The notes beneath the pieces were generated by a model. That model was not told the DNA's origin and searched no databases. It saw only the letters and a program-made list of their open reading frames with translations. This document shows, piece by piece, positions 1 to 10,335 of a stretch of DNA of 64,000 nt. The position numbers were made by a program, and so were the translations under genes. Position 1 is the stretch's first letter. Every line of letters begins with the position of its first letter. This stretch comes from Comamonadaceae bacterium OH2545_COT-014 (GTDB taxonomy: Bacteria > Pseudomonadota > Gammaproteobacteria > Burkholderiales > Burkholderiaceae_C): NCBI GenBank assembly GCA_003859965.1, contig RQYR01000003.1:124001-188000 (forward strand), given 5' to 3'.

Positions 1-2
1 GC

Positions 3-281
3 ATCGCCATCCACCCCACCGGCGCGGACGGCCAGGCCGGCGCGAACGCGCGCACGGTCTACGAAGGCGGCTACCAGGCGCGCATGCGCATTGGCCCCGG
101 CCCGGTCAGCCGGGGCGGCGGCTTTTACCTCTCCATCCAGCACGGGCGCGCCCTGCTGGTGGACCGCCAGGGGGAGCCGTTCGAGATTTGCCACGCGCCC
201 ACGGTCACGGGCTGGCCGTCCCGCGGGCAGGCCCGCGCCGTCGCCAACGTGCCCTGCCAGTCTGCCTTGCAGCGGTATTGA
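3..281 (+). CDS. 3' end of an unknown protein (truncated by window edge)
   Basis: The frame is open from the first bases of the window to a TGA at 279-281, giving about 92 C-terminal residues. The translation has a normal composition with a Gly/Arg-rich middle (RIGPGPVSRGGGFYLS) and ends in QSALQRY. I do not recognise a family. It stops 70 bp before the LysR gene. A minus-strand frame also runs through part of this interval but looks like a shadow because its composition is Arg/Ala-rich. That this is the tail of a real gene is an inference from frame and composition only. Confidence 0.45.
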   Translation: MAIHPTGADGQAGANARTVYEGGYQARMRIGPGPVSRGGGFYLSIQHGRALLVDRQGEPFEICHAPTVTGWPSRGQARAVANVPCQSALQRY

Positions 282-351
282 CGGCCCGCCACAACCGCTC
301 GCCACACCTGCCCGCCATGGCCCCCCGCCTGCCGCCCCGCCGCCCGAGCCC

Positions 352-1218
352 ATGACACCGCTGGACTGGAACGACGTGCAGCACTTCGTCACCCTGGTCG
401 AGCAGCAAACGCTGAGCGCCGCCGCCGAGGCGCTGAACGTGCAGCACAGCACGGTGTCGCGGCGCGTAGCGCAGCTGGAAGCCCGGCTGGGCCTGCGCCT
501 GTTCGACCGCATCGGCAAGCGCTACCGGCTGACCGGCGACGGCCAGCGCCTTTACGAACACGCACGCGCGCTGCGCCAGGACATGAACGCCTTGCTGCGC
601 CTGGCGCACGCGCAGCGCCACGCCGTGGCGGAAGTGGCCGTCAGTGCGCCGCCCGTGGCGCTGCGCTGGCGGCTGTTGCCGCAGCTGCCGGCCTTTTACG
701 CCCGGCACCCGCGCATCCGCCTGCGGCTGCAAGGCAGCGCGCAGCTGAGCAACCTGCACGAGCGCCAGGCCGACATCGCCCTGCGCCTGGTACGGCCCGA
801 GGCGGGCGACCTGGCCGTGCGCCGTCTGGGCAGCCTGCACTTTGGCTTTTACGCCAGCGCCGCGTACCTGCGCCGCACGGCGCGCAGCGACTGGCGCTTT
901 CTCACCCTGTCCACGCAAAACCCCTTGAGCCGCTGGGCCGCTGACACCATTGGCAGCGCCCACGTGGCACTGGCCTGCAACGATTTCGAACTCATCCGGC
1001 AGGGGCTGAATGCCGGGCTGGGCGTGGGCCTGCTGCCCGCCGACAGCGTGGGCGCGCAAGATGCGCTGCAAGCGGTGGCCGTGAACGCGGCCGCGCCGGA
1101 AACGCTGGCGCAGCCCCTGTACCTGGTCATGCACGATGACGTGCGCCGCTCGCCCAGCGTGCGCGCGGTGGCCGACTTCCTGGCCGGGGCGCTGGCGGCA
1201 GAGGGCGCGCCCGGCTAG
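352..1218 (+). CDS. LysR-family transcriptional regulator
   Basis: A 288-residue protein of typical LysR length. Residues about 5-65 form the N-terminal winged helix-turn-helix (LSAAAEALNVQHSTVSRRV and then the LGLRLFDRIGKRYRLT wing), and the rest is the substrate-binding-like effector domain. The start at 352 is chosen because the HTH begins a few residues later; the open frame continues upstream to 91, but that extra part is Pro/Ala/Arg-rich and unlike LysR proteins. No divergent target gene is visible, since its upstream neighbour lies on the same strand, so the effector and regulon are unknown. Family assignment is secure. Confidence 0.93.
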   Translation: MTPLDWNDVQHFVTLVEQQTLSAAAEALNVQHSTVSRRVAQLEARLGLRLFDRIGKRYRLTGDGQRLYEHARALRQDMNALLRLAHAQRHAVAEVAVSAPPVALRWRLLPQLPAFYARHPRIRLRLQGSAQLSNLHERQADIALRLVRPEAGDLAVRRLGSLHFGFYASAAYLRRTARSDWRFLTLSTQNPLSRWAADTIGSAHVALACNDFELIRQGLNAGLGVGLLPADSVGAQDALQAVAVNAAAPETLAQPLYLVMHDDVRRSPSVRAVADFLAGALAAEGAPG

Positions 1219-1316
1219 CCCGCCACACCACCCTCGCGCAGCCAGCATGACCTGCTGGTTTTACAACCCGCTTGGCACCTGCCGCACACGTGCCAATCTT
1301 TCCTAGAATCGCGCCC

Positions 1317-1682
1317 ATGCCCGCCTTCAAGCCCACTTCATCGCTATCCTCGCTGCTGCTCATTGGCCTGCTGGCCGCCAGCCCGGCGCTGCTGGCGCAA
1401 ACGCCTTCGCCGGCCAGCCCGGCCGCTTCCGGCGCCGTGCCGGATGCCGGGCGTGACACGCCCCTTCATGACCGCAAGACGCAGCGCGTGGAGCACATTC
1501 GTGTGGAAGACGCGGGCAGCCGCGTGGACGAGCTGCGCACCGGCGGCGAAACGCGGCGCATCACCGTGCAGCCCAAGGCTGGCGTGCCCGCCTATTCGGT
1601 GCAACCGGCTGGCAGCGGCGCGCCGCGCGAGGCCGGCCCCGGCGCGGCGGGCCAGCGCACCTGGAAGGTGCTCGATTTCTGA
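1317..1682 (+). CDS. Small exported protein, DUF2782-like
   Basis: 121 residues. Residues about 7-26 form a signal peptide (SSLLLIGLLAASPALLAQ, cleavage likely after ALLAQ). The mature part has a VEHIRVEDAGSRVDELR stretch followed by RRITVQPKAGVPAYSVQ, a pattern I recall from the DUF2782 family of small periplasmic proteins. In pseudomonads that family is encoded near homoserine kinase, and here the homoserine kinase gene begins 45 bp downstream, which supports the assignment. Start at 1317 is chosen because it places the hydrophobic segment correctly. Molecular role is unknown. Confidence 0.65.
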   Translation: MPAFKPTSSLSSLLLIGLLAASPALLAQTPSPASPAASGAVPDAGRDTPLHDRKTQRVEHIRVEDAGSRVDELRTGGETRRITVQPKAGVPAYSVQPAGSGAPREAGPGAAGQRTWKVLDF

Positions 1683-1727
1683 GCGCCCTGCCCCGCCTTT
1701 TTCCTTTTCCGCTTTTCTTTCTTCCCG

Positions 1728-2858
1728 ATGGCCGTTTTCACGGAAGTTTCCGCACGCGAGGCCGCGTCCCTGCTGGACGCGCTGGGTCTGGGCCGCCTGG
1801 TCGCGCTGCGCGGCATTGAGGGCGGCATCGAGAACACCAACTACTTCGCCACCACCGAGCAGGACGGGCAGGAGCGCCAGTGGGTGCTGACGCTGTTCGA
1901 GCGCCTCACGCACGCGCAACTGCCTTTTTACCTGCACCTGATGAAGCACCTGGCCGCGCACGGCATTCCGGCGCCCGAGCCGCAGGCCAAGCCCGCCGGC
2001 GCACGCATGCCTGCGCATGAAGACGCGTTGCTGCACACCCTGTGCGGCAAGCCCGCCGCCGTGGTCAACCGCCTGCAAGGGCGCAGCGAACTGGCCCCCG
2101 CGCCCGCGCACTGCGCCGCCGTGGGCGACATGCTGGCGCGCATGCACCTGGCCGGGCGCGACTACCCGCGCCAGCAGCCCAACCTGCGCGGCCTGCCCTG
2201 GTGGAACGACACGGCCCCGCTGGTGCTGCCGCACCTGGAAGCCGCGCAGGCCGCGCTGCTGCGCAGCGAGCTGGCTTACCAGAACCACGTGGCCGCCTCG
2301 TCCGCCTATGCGGCGCTGCCGCGCGGGCCGGTGCATGCCGACCTGTTCCGCGACAACGTCATGTTTGCCGGCAGCGCCGAGGCGCCCGTGCTGACCGGCT
2401 TTTTCGACTTCTACTTCGCCGGCGTCGATACCTGGCTGTTCGACTTGGCGGTCACGCTCAACGACTGGGCCGTGGATTTGCCCACCGGCAGCGCCGACCC
2501 GGCGCGCACCCAGGCCTTGCTGGACGCCTACCAGCGCGTGCGCCCGCTAACCCGCGCCGAGCGCGAGCTGCTGCCCGCCATGTGCCGCGCCGGCGCGCTG
2601 CGCTTTTGGATCTCGCGCCTGTGGGACTGGCACCTGCCGCGCGAGGCCAGCCTGCTCAAGCCGCACGACCCCACGCATTTCGAGCGCGTGCTGCGCCAGC
2701 GCGTGGCCAGCCCGCAGCACGCGCCCGACCTGCCGCCGCCCTTGCCATCGCCCTTGCCACCGTCTTCAACGCCCGCTGCTCCCGCGCCGGTGGCCGTGGC
2801 CGTCTTTGGCCCGGCCGCGCCTGCCGCCCCTTCTGGCGCCGCGCCGCACACCGCATGA
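1728..2858 (+). CDS. thrB: Homoserine kinase (ThrB, APH-type fold)
   Basis: Phosphorylates L-homoserine to O-phospho-L-homoserine in cytoplasmic threonine synthesis. The N-terminus carries the family hallmark [12 protein letters not shown] (29-40). The catalytic loop HADLFRDN is at 203-210 and the metal-binding FDFYFAGVD at 226-234, as in the aminoglycoside-phosphotransferase-like homoserine kinases of proteobacteria. The protein is 376 residues against roughly 315-330 for most relatives; the excess is a Pro/Ala-rich tail from about residue 333 on. Its stop overlaps the next start (ATGA at 2855-2858), so the two are probably translationally coupled. Confidence 0.93.
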   Translation: MAVFTEVSAREAASLLDALGLGRLVALRGIEGGIENTNYFATTEQDGQERQWVLTLFERLTHAQLPFYLHLMKHLAAHGIPAPEPQAKPAGARMPAHEDALLHTLCGKPAAVVNRLQGRSELAPAPAHCAAVGDMLARMHLAGRDYPRQQPNLRGLPWWNDTAPLVLPHLEAAQAALLRSELAYQNHVAASSAYAALPRGPVHADLFRDNVMFAGSAEAPVLTGFFDFYFAGVDTWLFDLAVTLNDWAVDLPTGSADPARTQALLDAYQRVRPLTRAERELLPAMCRAGALRFWISRLWDWHLPREASLLKPHDPTHFERVLRQRVASPQHAPDLPPPLPSPLPPSSTPAAPAPVAVAVFGPAAPAAPSGAAPHTA

Positions 2859-3682
2859 AACTGCGCATCGCCCCCGCCCGCGAAGGCATTGACTGGGCAC
2901 GCCAGGGCGTGCGCACCTTCTTTCGCCAGCCGCTGGCCATGGCCGGGCTGCTATTCATGCTGACGGCGGCGTTGGCGCTGGTGAGCCAGCTGCCGGCCAT
3001 TGGCCCCGCGCTGGCCCTGGCGCTGCTGCCCGCGGGCACCGTGGGCCTGATGGCCGCCACGCGCGAAGCCAGCGCCGGGCGCTTTCCCATGCCCGCGCTG
3101 CTGGCCGTGGCGCTGCGCGGCGACGCGGCGCGCGTGCGCGCCATGCTGGCGCTGGGCGCGCTGTACGCGCTGGGCGGGCTGGCCGTGGGCGCGCTGGGCC
3201 TGCTGCTGGCGCCGCCGCCGCCCGCGCTCACCCTGCCGGCCGGCGGCGCCATCACGCCCGAGATGCTGCAAGACCCGGCACTGCGCGAGGCGCTGCGCGC
3301 CACCATGCGCGCCAACTTCATCCAGTGGCTGCTGTATCTGCCGCTATCGCTGCTGTTCTGGCACGCCCCGGCGCTGGTGCACTGGCACGGCGTGCCGCCG
3401 GTCAAAAGCCTGTTTTTCAGCGCCGTGGCCGTGCTGCGCAACCTGCGCGCCTTCCTGCTCTACGGCCTGGCCTGGCTGGCCATCTCGGTCAGCGCCAGCC
3501 TGGCGCTGCTGATGCTGGGCGCACTGCTGGGCAACCCCCGGCTGGCCGCGGCCGGCGTGCTGCCGGTGGGCATGCTGATCGCGGCCATGCTGTTCGCCTC
3601 GCTGTGGTTCACCTTCCGCGGCTGTTTCGATGACGCGGGCAACTCCCGCACCGCCCCACCCGAGCCTTTCTCCGCCCCATGA
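2855..3682 (+). CDS. Multi-pass membrane protein (BPSS1780-like)
   Basis: 275 residues with about five to six hydrophobic helices (roughly 28-50, 51-68, 93-118, 155-175, 190-225 and 228-250) and a short polar C-terminus. The N-terminus ([18 protein letters not shown]) and overall plan match the BPSS1780 family of betaproteobacterial integral membrane proteins, whose function is not known to me. It is coupled on both sides by ATGA overlaps, to homoserine kinase upstream and to the PLP enzyme downstream, so the three form one transcription unit. The start at 2855 follows from that overlap. Confidence 0.8.
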   Translation: MKLRIAPAREGIDWARQGVRTFFRQPLAMAGLLFMLTAALALVSQLPAIGPALALALLPAGTVGLMAATREASAGRFPMPALLAVALRGDAARVRAMLALGALYALGGLAVGALGLLLAPPPPALTLPAGGAITPEMLQDPALREALRATMRANFIQWLLYLPLSLLFWHAPALVHWHGVPPVKSLFFSAVAVLRNLRAFLLYGLAWLAISVSASLALLMLGALLGNPRLAAAGVLPVGMLIAAMLFASLWFTFRGCFDDAGNSRTAPPEPFSAP

Positions 3683-4746
3683 CCACCTGGCTTGCCGACG
3701 CCATCCGCCGCATTGAGCGCGACTTCCAGCGCTCGTCCGACACGCACCTCATCGCCCTGGACCTGCCCGCGCTGCCGGGCGTGCAGCTGTACCTGAAGGA
3801 CGAATCCACCCACCCCACCGGCAGCCTCAAGCACCGCCTGGCGCGCTCGCTGTTTCTCTACGGGCTGTGCAACGGCTGGATTCGCGAGGGCACGACCATC
3901 GTCGAAGCCTCCTCGGGCAGCACCGCCGTGTCCGAGGCGTACTTCGCGCGCCTGCTCGGCCTGCCCTTCATCGCCGTCATGCCGCGCGGCACCTCGGCGG
4001 CCAAGGTGGCGCAAATCGCCTTCTACGGCGGGCAAAGCCATTTCGTCGATGACCCGGCCACCGTGTACGTGGAAGCCGAGCGCCTGGCGCGCGAGCGCGG
4101 CGGCCACTACATGGACCAGTTCACCTACGCCGAGCGCGCGACCGACTGGCGCGGCAACAACAACATTGCCGAATCCATCTTCCAGCAAATGCGCGCCGAG
4201 CCGCACCCCGTGCCGCGCTGGATCGTCACCGGCGCGGGCACCGGCGGCACCTCGGCCACCATTGGCCGCTACATCCGCTACCAGGGCCATGCCACGCAGC
4301 TGTGCGTGGTGGACCCCGAGCACTCGGTGTTTCACGACTACTTTCACGCCCCGGCCAACCCCGGCATCACCGGCACGCGCGGCTCGTGCATCGAAGGCAT
4401 TGGGCGCCCGCGCGTGGAACCGTCCTTCGTGCCCGGCGTCATCGACCGCATGATCCGCGTGCCTGACGCGGCCAGCATCGCCGCCATGCGCGTGCTGGAG
4501 CAGCGCACCGGCCGCCGCTGGGGCGCTTCCACCGGCACCGACTTCTATGGCGCGCTGCTGCTGGCCTGCGAAATGGCCGGGCGCGGCGAGCAGGGCGCCA
4601 TCGTCACCCTGGCCTGCGACCCTGGCGAGCGCTATCTGGACACCTACTACAGCGACGACTGGCTGCGCGCCCAGGGCCATAACGTGGCCCCATGGCTGGC
4701 CTGCCTGGAGGCCGCCTGCGCCAGCGGGCGCTGGGCCACACCCTGA
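3679..4746 (+). CDS. PLP-dependent cysteine synthase / cysteine desulfhydrase family enzyme
   Basis: 355-residue fold-type II PLP enzyme. The Schiff-base lysine lies in GSLKHRLA (K51), the substrate loop is SSGSTA (79-83 region), and the phosphate-binding loop is [12 protein letters not shown] near residue 183. The overall sequence ([33 protein letters not shown]) fits the subfamily that includes Cds1-type L-cysteine desulfhydrases rather than canonical CysK/CysM. It could release sulfide from cysteine or make cysteine from an activated serine; the sequence alone does not decide. It shares an ATGA overlap with the preceding membrane protein, making it the third gene of the thrB unit. Confidence 0.85.
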   Translation: MTTWLADAIRRIERDFQRSSDTHLIALDLPALPGVQLYLKDESTHPTGSLKHRLARSLFLYGLCNGWIREGTTIVEASSGSTAVSEAYFARLLGLPFIAVMPRGTSAAKVAQIAFYGGQSHFVDDPATVYVEAERLARERGGHYMDQFTYAERATDWRGNNNIAESIFQQMRAEPHPVPRWIVTGAGTGGTSATIGRYIRYQGHATQLCVVDPEHSVFHDYFHAPANPGITGTRGSCIEGIGRPRVEPSFVPGVIDRMIRVPDAASIAAMRVLEQRTGRRWGASTGTDFYGALLLACEMAGRGEQGAIVTLACDPGERYLDTYYSDDWLRAQGHNVAPWLACLEAACASGRWATP

Positions 4747-4860
4747 GCGCCTGTTCAAAGCAAAGGGTTGACTGCCTGCCGCGCCGACGCGGCCCGCGCG
4801 GACAGCCGGGTCAGACCCAGCGGACGGGCCTGCCCCTCAGGGCTTGCGTTAAACCTTCCG

Positions 4861-5385
4861 TCAGACCTTCCACTTGGCCATCAGCTTTTCGGGCGTGAGG
4901 CTGTCGTAGCTTTCAAAGGGCTGGTGGATCCAGGGGTTGGTGGGCAGGTCTTCCACCGAGTAGTCGGCCCGGAAGCTGGAGCAGCCCTTGGTCCAGATGA
5001 CGGCGGTGCGCAGCTCGGTGATGGGCGGGTAGTCGCTGCGCAGCTTGTCCACCACGGCTTGCAGGGTGACGCCGGTGTCGGCCAGGTCGTCCACCAGCAG
5101 CACGCGGCCGGCGATCCGGCCCTTGGGCGTGGTGATGTAGTGGGCAATGTCCAGATGGCCTTGCACGGTGCCGCTTTCGGCGCGGTAGCTGCTGGTGGAC
5201 ATGATGGCCAGCGGCACGTCGAAGATGCGGCTGAGGATGTCGCCCGGTCGCATGCCGCCGCGCGCCAGGCACAAGATGGTGTCGAACTGCCAGCCCGACT
5301 GGTGCACCTTCAGCGCCAGCTTCTCGATCAGGTTGTGGTATTCGTCGTAGCTGACGTACAGGTGCTTGCCGTCTTCCGTCAACAT
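4861..5385 (-). CDS. Phosphoribosyltransferase (hypoxanthine/xanthine type)
   Basis: 174 residues. The PRPP-binding motif is VLLVDDLADTGVTL (about 95-108), and the PPi loop is CLARGGMRPGD (39-49). These are hallmarks of type I purine phosphoribosyltransferases that salvage a purine base to its nucleotide. The start codon has a good Shine-Dalgarno (AAAGGAG) nine bases upstream. The gene lies 68 bp downstream of purA on the same strand, an arrangement common in Burkholderiales, so it probably contributes to purine salvage alongside de novo AMP synthesis. Base specificity cannot be read from the sequence. Confidence 0.9.
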   Translation of the reverse strand: MLTEDGKHLYVSYDEYHNLIEKLALKVHQSGWQFDTILCLARGGMRPGDILSRIFDVPLAIMSTSSYRAESGTVQGHLDIAHYITTPKGRIAGRVLLVDDLADTGVTLQAVVDKLRSDYPPITELRTAVIWTKGCSSFRADYSVEDLPTNPWIHQPFESYDSLTPEKLMAKWKV

Positions 5386-5402
5386 GGGTTTGCTCCTTTT
5401 TC

Positions 5403-5432
5403 AATAGCTAGCAGCGCTTGTCCATCAAGCGC
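5403..5432. repeat. Dispersed ATAGC-type repeat between purA and the phosphoribosyltransferase
   Basis: AATAGCTAGCAGCGCTTG with a following CAAGCGC gives nested short inverted repeats. It resembles ATAGCTGCTTGCGC repeats I recall from Acidovorax-like genomes. It lies in the 68-bp gap of the purine genes. Confidence 0.5.
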
Positions 5433-5453
5433 AAAGGCCGGTTTCAATCGCCA

Positions 5454-6938
<1,485 letters not shown>

Positions 6939-6954
6939 TCACGCAGGCATGGGT

Positions 6955-8190
6955 TCAGGGGCTTTCCACGGGCTGCACGACCCACTCGCCCGCCTGGTGC
7001 ACCAGTTGCCGGTCGCAGCAGAACTCATCCACCTCGCAGGCGCTGCCGGGCAGCACGCTCACCACGGTTTCACCGCGCTGGCGCAGCGCGGCCACGGTTT
7101 GGGCCAGGCCGGGCGCTTCGACCTCGCTGGCCCAGGGCGCGCGGATGGCGGCGCGGCGCGGGCGCGGCGGCGCCACGCGGGCAAGCTGTTTCACATCCAG
7201 GCTGAAGCCCACGGCCGGGCGGTCGCGGTCAAGCTTGTGGCCGAACACGGCCCCCACGCCGTCATAGCGGCCGCCGCGCAACACGGCATCGGTGGCAGCG
7301 GCGCTGGCGGCCGTGGCGGTCACGCCGTGGCCGGGCGCCTGGGCGGGGGCATAGACGGCAAAACGCATGCCGCTGTAATAGGCGTAGCCGCGCGAGTCGG
7401 CCAGGTCGAACGTCACGCGCACATCAGGGCGCTGCGCGGCCAGCTCGGCCGCCAGCCAGCGCAAGTCGGCCAGCGCCTGGGCCAGCAGCTGCGTGCGGCC
7501 CAGCGCACGCTCGGCTTCGTCCAGCACGCCCGCGTCGCCATACAGGTGGATCAGGGCCGCCAGCGCCTGGCGGGCGGCGGGCGGAAAGTGCGCGGCCAGT
7601 TTCTGCAAGGCGCTGGCATCCTTGATGGCCAGCGCGGCATGCACCTCGGCCAGCACGGCGGCCTCCACCGGCACGCCGCCCAGCAGGGCGCGCACGATGC
7701 GGGCGTCGGCCAGGTCCACGCTGGGCGCGGCCACGCCAGCGGCGCGCAGGCAGTCCAGCGCCAGGGTCAGGATTTCGAGGTCGGCCTCGCGCCCGGCGTG
7801 ACCGTAGATTTCGGCGCCCAGTTGCAGCGGTTCGCGCGTGGCGCGGGGGCGTTCGGGGCGGGTGTGCAGCACCGGGCCGCAGTAGCACAGGCGGGCCACG
7901 CCCTGGCGGCCCAGCAGGTGGGCGTCAATGCGGGCCACTTGCGGCGTGGTGTCGGCCCGCACCCCCAGCGAACGGCCGGAGAGCTGGTCCACGAGCTTGA
8001 AGGTTTGCAGGCCCAGCATGCTGCCGGTGCCGGTGAGCAGCGATTCCAGGTGCTCCACCAGCGGCGGCATGACCAGTTCGTAACCGTAGCCACGCGCGGT
8101 GTCGAGCAGTGCGCGGCGCAGCTGCTCAATGTGCCGGGCCTCGGAGGGCAGTACATCGGCGATGTGATCCGGCAAAAGCCAGGCTGACAT
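6955..8190 (-). CDS. hisZ: ATP phosphoribosyltransferase regulatory subunit HisZ
   Basis: A class II HisRS-like protein lacking the tRNA anticodon-binding domain; HisZ binds short-form HisG and confers activity and histidine feedback. The N-terminus [20 protein letters not shown] and motif 2 region ([20 protein letters not shown]) are typical, and motif 3-like AVGFSLD is near the C-terminus. 411 residues is slightly longer than the usual about 385; a small Ala/Thr-rich insertion ([18 protein letters not shown]) accounts for part of this. purA lies 127 bp downstream. HisG is not in the window. Confidence 0.93.
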   Translation of the reverse strand: MSAWLLPDHIADVLPSEARHIEQLRRALLDTARGYGYELVMPPLVEHLESLLTGTGSMLGLQTFKLVDQLSGRSLGVRADTTPQVARIDAHLLGRQGVARLCYCGPVLHTRPERPRATREPLQLGAEIYGHAGREADLEILTLALDCLRAAGVAAPSVDLADARIVRALLGGVPVEAAVLAEVHAALAIKDASALQKLAAHFPPAARQALAALIHLYGDAGVLDEAERALGRTQLLAQALADLRWLAAELAAQRPDVRVTFDLADSRGYAYYSGMRFAVYAPAQAPGHGVTATAASAAATDAVLRGGRYDGVGAVFGHKLDRDRPAVGFSLDVKQLARVAPPRPRRAAIRAPWASEVEAPGLAQTVAALRQRGETVVSVLPGSACEVDEFCCDRQLVHQAGEWVVQPVESP

Positions 8191-8297
8191 GGCTGGAGGG
8201 GGTGGGCTGTTGAAAACAGGATTCTACCGGCCCGGTGCGGCCCGGCCCGTCCGCAGCGGGCACGGCGCGCGGGGCGGGCCGGGCGCCGGGCAAGCGC

Positions 8298-9539
8298 TCA
8301 GGCGGCCGGGCCGCCGCTGTACAGCCAGGGCACATCCAGCACGCGCGCGCCCAGGGCGCGCATGGCGGCGTCGCGTCCCAGGCGCACGGGGCCGGTGGCA
8401 TGAAACAGCTGGCCGTTGCGGATGGCGCGCGCCTGCACGCGGGCGCAGCGCGCCCAGCGGGCGTTGGCGTAGGCGTGCAGGCGGGCGGGCACATCATCGG
8501 CCGGGCCGGCCCCAGCCAGGCAGCGGCCCAGCTCGGCCGCGTCTTCAATGGCCATGCCCGCCCCTTGCGCCAGATAGGGTCGCATGGGGTGCGCCGCATC
8601 GCCCAGCAGGGCCACACGGCCTTGGGCTTGCTGGCCGGGGCCGCTGAGGGGCGGGCGGTCGCACAGCGGCCATAAGCGCCAGGCATGTTCGTTCACCCTG
8701 GCTTGCGGGGCCGCCGCAGCCAGATCGCGCAGCGGGGCGCACAACGGGGCCAGGTGACGCGCCAGTTCCGCAGTGTTGGCGTAATGATCCCACCCGGCCA
8801 GGTCTGCCGGGGGCGCGCCTTCGGTGATGACCACCAAATTCAGCCATTCGCCCTGCCGCACCGGGTATTGCACCGCGTGCAGCCGCGGGCCCAGCCAGGC
8901 CGTGACGTGCTGGCTGCGCAGCGCGGCGGGCAGCGCGGCCTGCCGCAGCAGGGTGCGCCAGGCCAGGTGGCCGCTTACGCGCGGCGGGCCATCATGCAGG
9001 AGTTGGGCGCGCACGCGGCTCCACACGCCGTCGGCGCCGACCAGGGCTGCCGCTTGCAGCGTCTGCCCGCTTTCGGTGTGCACAGCCACGCCGGGCATGG
9101 CGCCGGCGCCGCTGGCCTGCGCGGCTTCAGCCGGCTCATGGCGCGCCAGTGTCTGGCCCAGGTGAATCTGCACGCCCGGCTGCGCGACGGCTGCGGCGTG
9201 CAGCAGGTTCAGCAGGTCGGCCCGGTGAATGGTGACGTAGGGCGCGCCATAGCGGGTCTGCATGCGTGCGCCCAGGGGCAGCGCGCCCAGCTCGGCCCCG
9301 CTCAGGGCATCACGCACGCTCAGGCGTTCGGGAAACGCGGCCACGGCCGCCAGCGCCTGCCCCAAGCCCCAGGCGTGCAGAACCCGGGTGACGTTGGGGC
9401 CAAGTTGAATGCCCGCCCCCACTTCGGCCAGGGCGCTGGCGCGCTCCAGCACCTGCACCTGCCAGCCGGCGCGGGCCGTGGCCAGCGCGGCGGCCATACC
9501 GCCAATGCCGCCGCCCGCGATCAGAAGTTGCTTGCTCAT
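8298..9539 (-). CDS. FAD-dependent aromatic-ring monooxygenase family protein
   Basis: 413 residues of the PHBH/salicylate-hydroxylase fold. The dinucleotide-binding motif is AGGGIGGMAAA (8-18), and the second FAD motif LLGDAAHPMRPYLAQG lies about residues 285-300. Such enzymes use NAD(P)H and oxygen to hydroxylate aromatic acids such as salicylate or 3-hydroxybenzoate. The start at 9539 is preferred over 9563 because the Rossmann motif then begins at residue 8. No ring-cleavage genes are nearby, so the substrate is not inferable from context. It lies 107 bp upstream of hisZ and is divergent from fdxA. Confidence 0.87.
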   Translation of the reverse strand: MSKQLLIAGGGIGGMAAALATARAGWQVQVLERASALAEVGAGIQLGPNVTRVLHAWGLGQALAAVAAFPERLSVRDALSGAELGALPLGARMQTRYGAPYVTIHRADLLNLLHAAAVAQPGVQIHLGQTLARHEPAEAAQASGAGAMPGVAVHTESGQTLQAAALVGADGVWSRVRAQLLHDGPPRVSGHLAWRTLLRQAALPAALRSQHVTAWLGPRLHAVQYPVRQGEWLNLVVITEGAPPADLAGWDHYANTAELARHLAPLCAPLRDLAAAAPQARVNEHAWRLWPLCDRPPLSGPGQQAQGRVALLGDAAHPMRPYLAQGAGMAIEDAAELGRCLAGAGPADDVPARLHAYANARWARCARVQARAIRNGQLFHATGPVRLGRDAAMRALGARVLDVPWLYSGGPAA

Positions 9540-9967
9540 GGGCGGCGATTGTGGCCGCGCCAACAGGCCGTGACGCTGATAAAGCGCAAGCGGCGGGCGC
9601 CTCTGGCCTCGTGTGCAGCCCCGCAGATCACTGCACGAATAAAACCGCGCCTATCGTGTCAGGGCAAAGCGCAAAGCACAGCGATACCGGGCGGTATCGC
9701 GCGCATGGGCAACACAGCCATGGCGCAGCAGGCGCGGTTTGATGTGCCGGTATTTGCGGGACTGCACACCAGAGGTTGTTGAGAATTACCGTGAATTGAT
9801 GGTCGCGCTTGCGCGGCTCTTGTTCTGCATCAATCCTGCAAGCCAGGCAGGGCCATGCAAAGTCCATAAAATCGCCGGTTTGCTTGCGCGCAGGCAGCGC
9901 GCGTGGGCCGGCCTGGCGCTGGGCCCGCTTCATCTCCCCCACACCGAAACTGCATACAAACAAGGAC
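9540..9967. other. Intergenic region between divergent monooxygenase and fdxA
   Basis: 428 bp without a convincing gene on either strand; open frames here are short and lack family features. The only clear structure is an inverted repeat at 9681-9700. Promoters for the monooxygenase and fdxA should both lie here, but I cannot assign -35/-10 boxes with confidence. Confidence 0.6.
9681..9700. promoter_or_regulatory. Perfect inverted repeat, candidate operator or hairpin
   Basis: GCGATACC at 9681-9688 and GGTATCGC at 9693-9700 are exact complements separated by GGGC. The position, 142 bp upstream of the monooxygenase start and 268 bp upstream of fdxA, fits an operator in a divergent control region. 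No T-run follows on either strand, so a terminator is unlikely. Confidence 0.4.
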
Positions 9968-10297
9968 ATGACCCACGTCGTCACCGAAGCCTGCATCCGA
10001 TGCAAATACACTGATTGCGTGGATGTCTGCCCCGTGGACTGTTTCCGCGAAGGCCCGAACTTCCTCACCATCGACCCGGATGAGTGCATCGACTGCGCCG
10101 TCTGCATTCCCGAATGCCCGGTCAGCGCCATCTACGCCGAAGAGGACGTGCCGCGCGGGCAGGAACACATGATCGCGCTGAACGCCGAGCTGGCGCAGTT
10201 GCCTGGCTGGAAGCCCATCACCCGGCGCAAGGCCGCCCTGCCCGACGCCGAGGAGTGGCGCGACCGCACCGACAAGCTCGGCGAACTGCAACGCTGA
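9968..10297 (+). CDS. fdxA: Seven-iron ferredoxin FdxA
   Basis: 109-residue low-potential electron carrier binding one 3Fe-4S and one 4Fe-4S cluster. Cysteines at 9, 12, 17, 21, 25, 40, 43, 46 and 50 follow the Azotobacter FdI pattern ([17 protein letters not shown] and then [12 protein letters not shown]). The start at 9968 begins [12 protein letters not shown], as in the family; the frame is open further upstream but that part is not ferredoxin-like. A ferredoxin-NADP reductase gene begins 38 bp downstream, so the pair probably passes electrons from NADPH to ferredoxin-dependent enzymes. Confidence 0.95.
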   Translation: MTHVVTEACIRCKYTDCVDVCPVDCFREGPNFLTIDPDECIDCAVCIPECPVSAIYAEEDVPRGQEHMIALNAELAQLPGWKPITRRKAALPDAEEWRDRTDKLGELQR

Positions 10298-10335
10298 GCG
10301 CCCCCGTCCGCCCCGCCCCCACGGCTTGCCGCCCC

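Noticed and set aside
91-351. In-frame upstream extension of the LysR gene
   Set aside because: Pro/Ala/Arg-rich, not seen at the N-terminus of LysR proteins; the helix-turn-helix begins directly after 352.
9628-10131. Minus-strand 167-codon frame across fdxA
   Set aside because: Antisense shadow of the ferredoxin gene.
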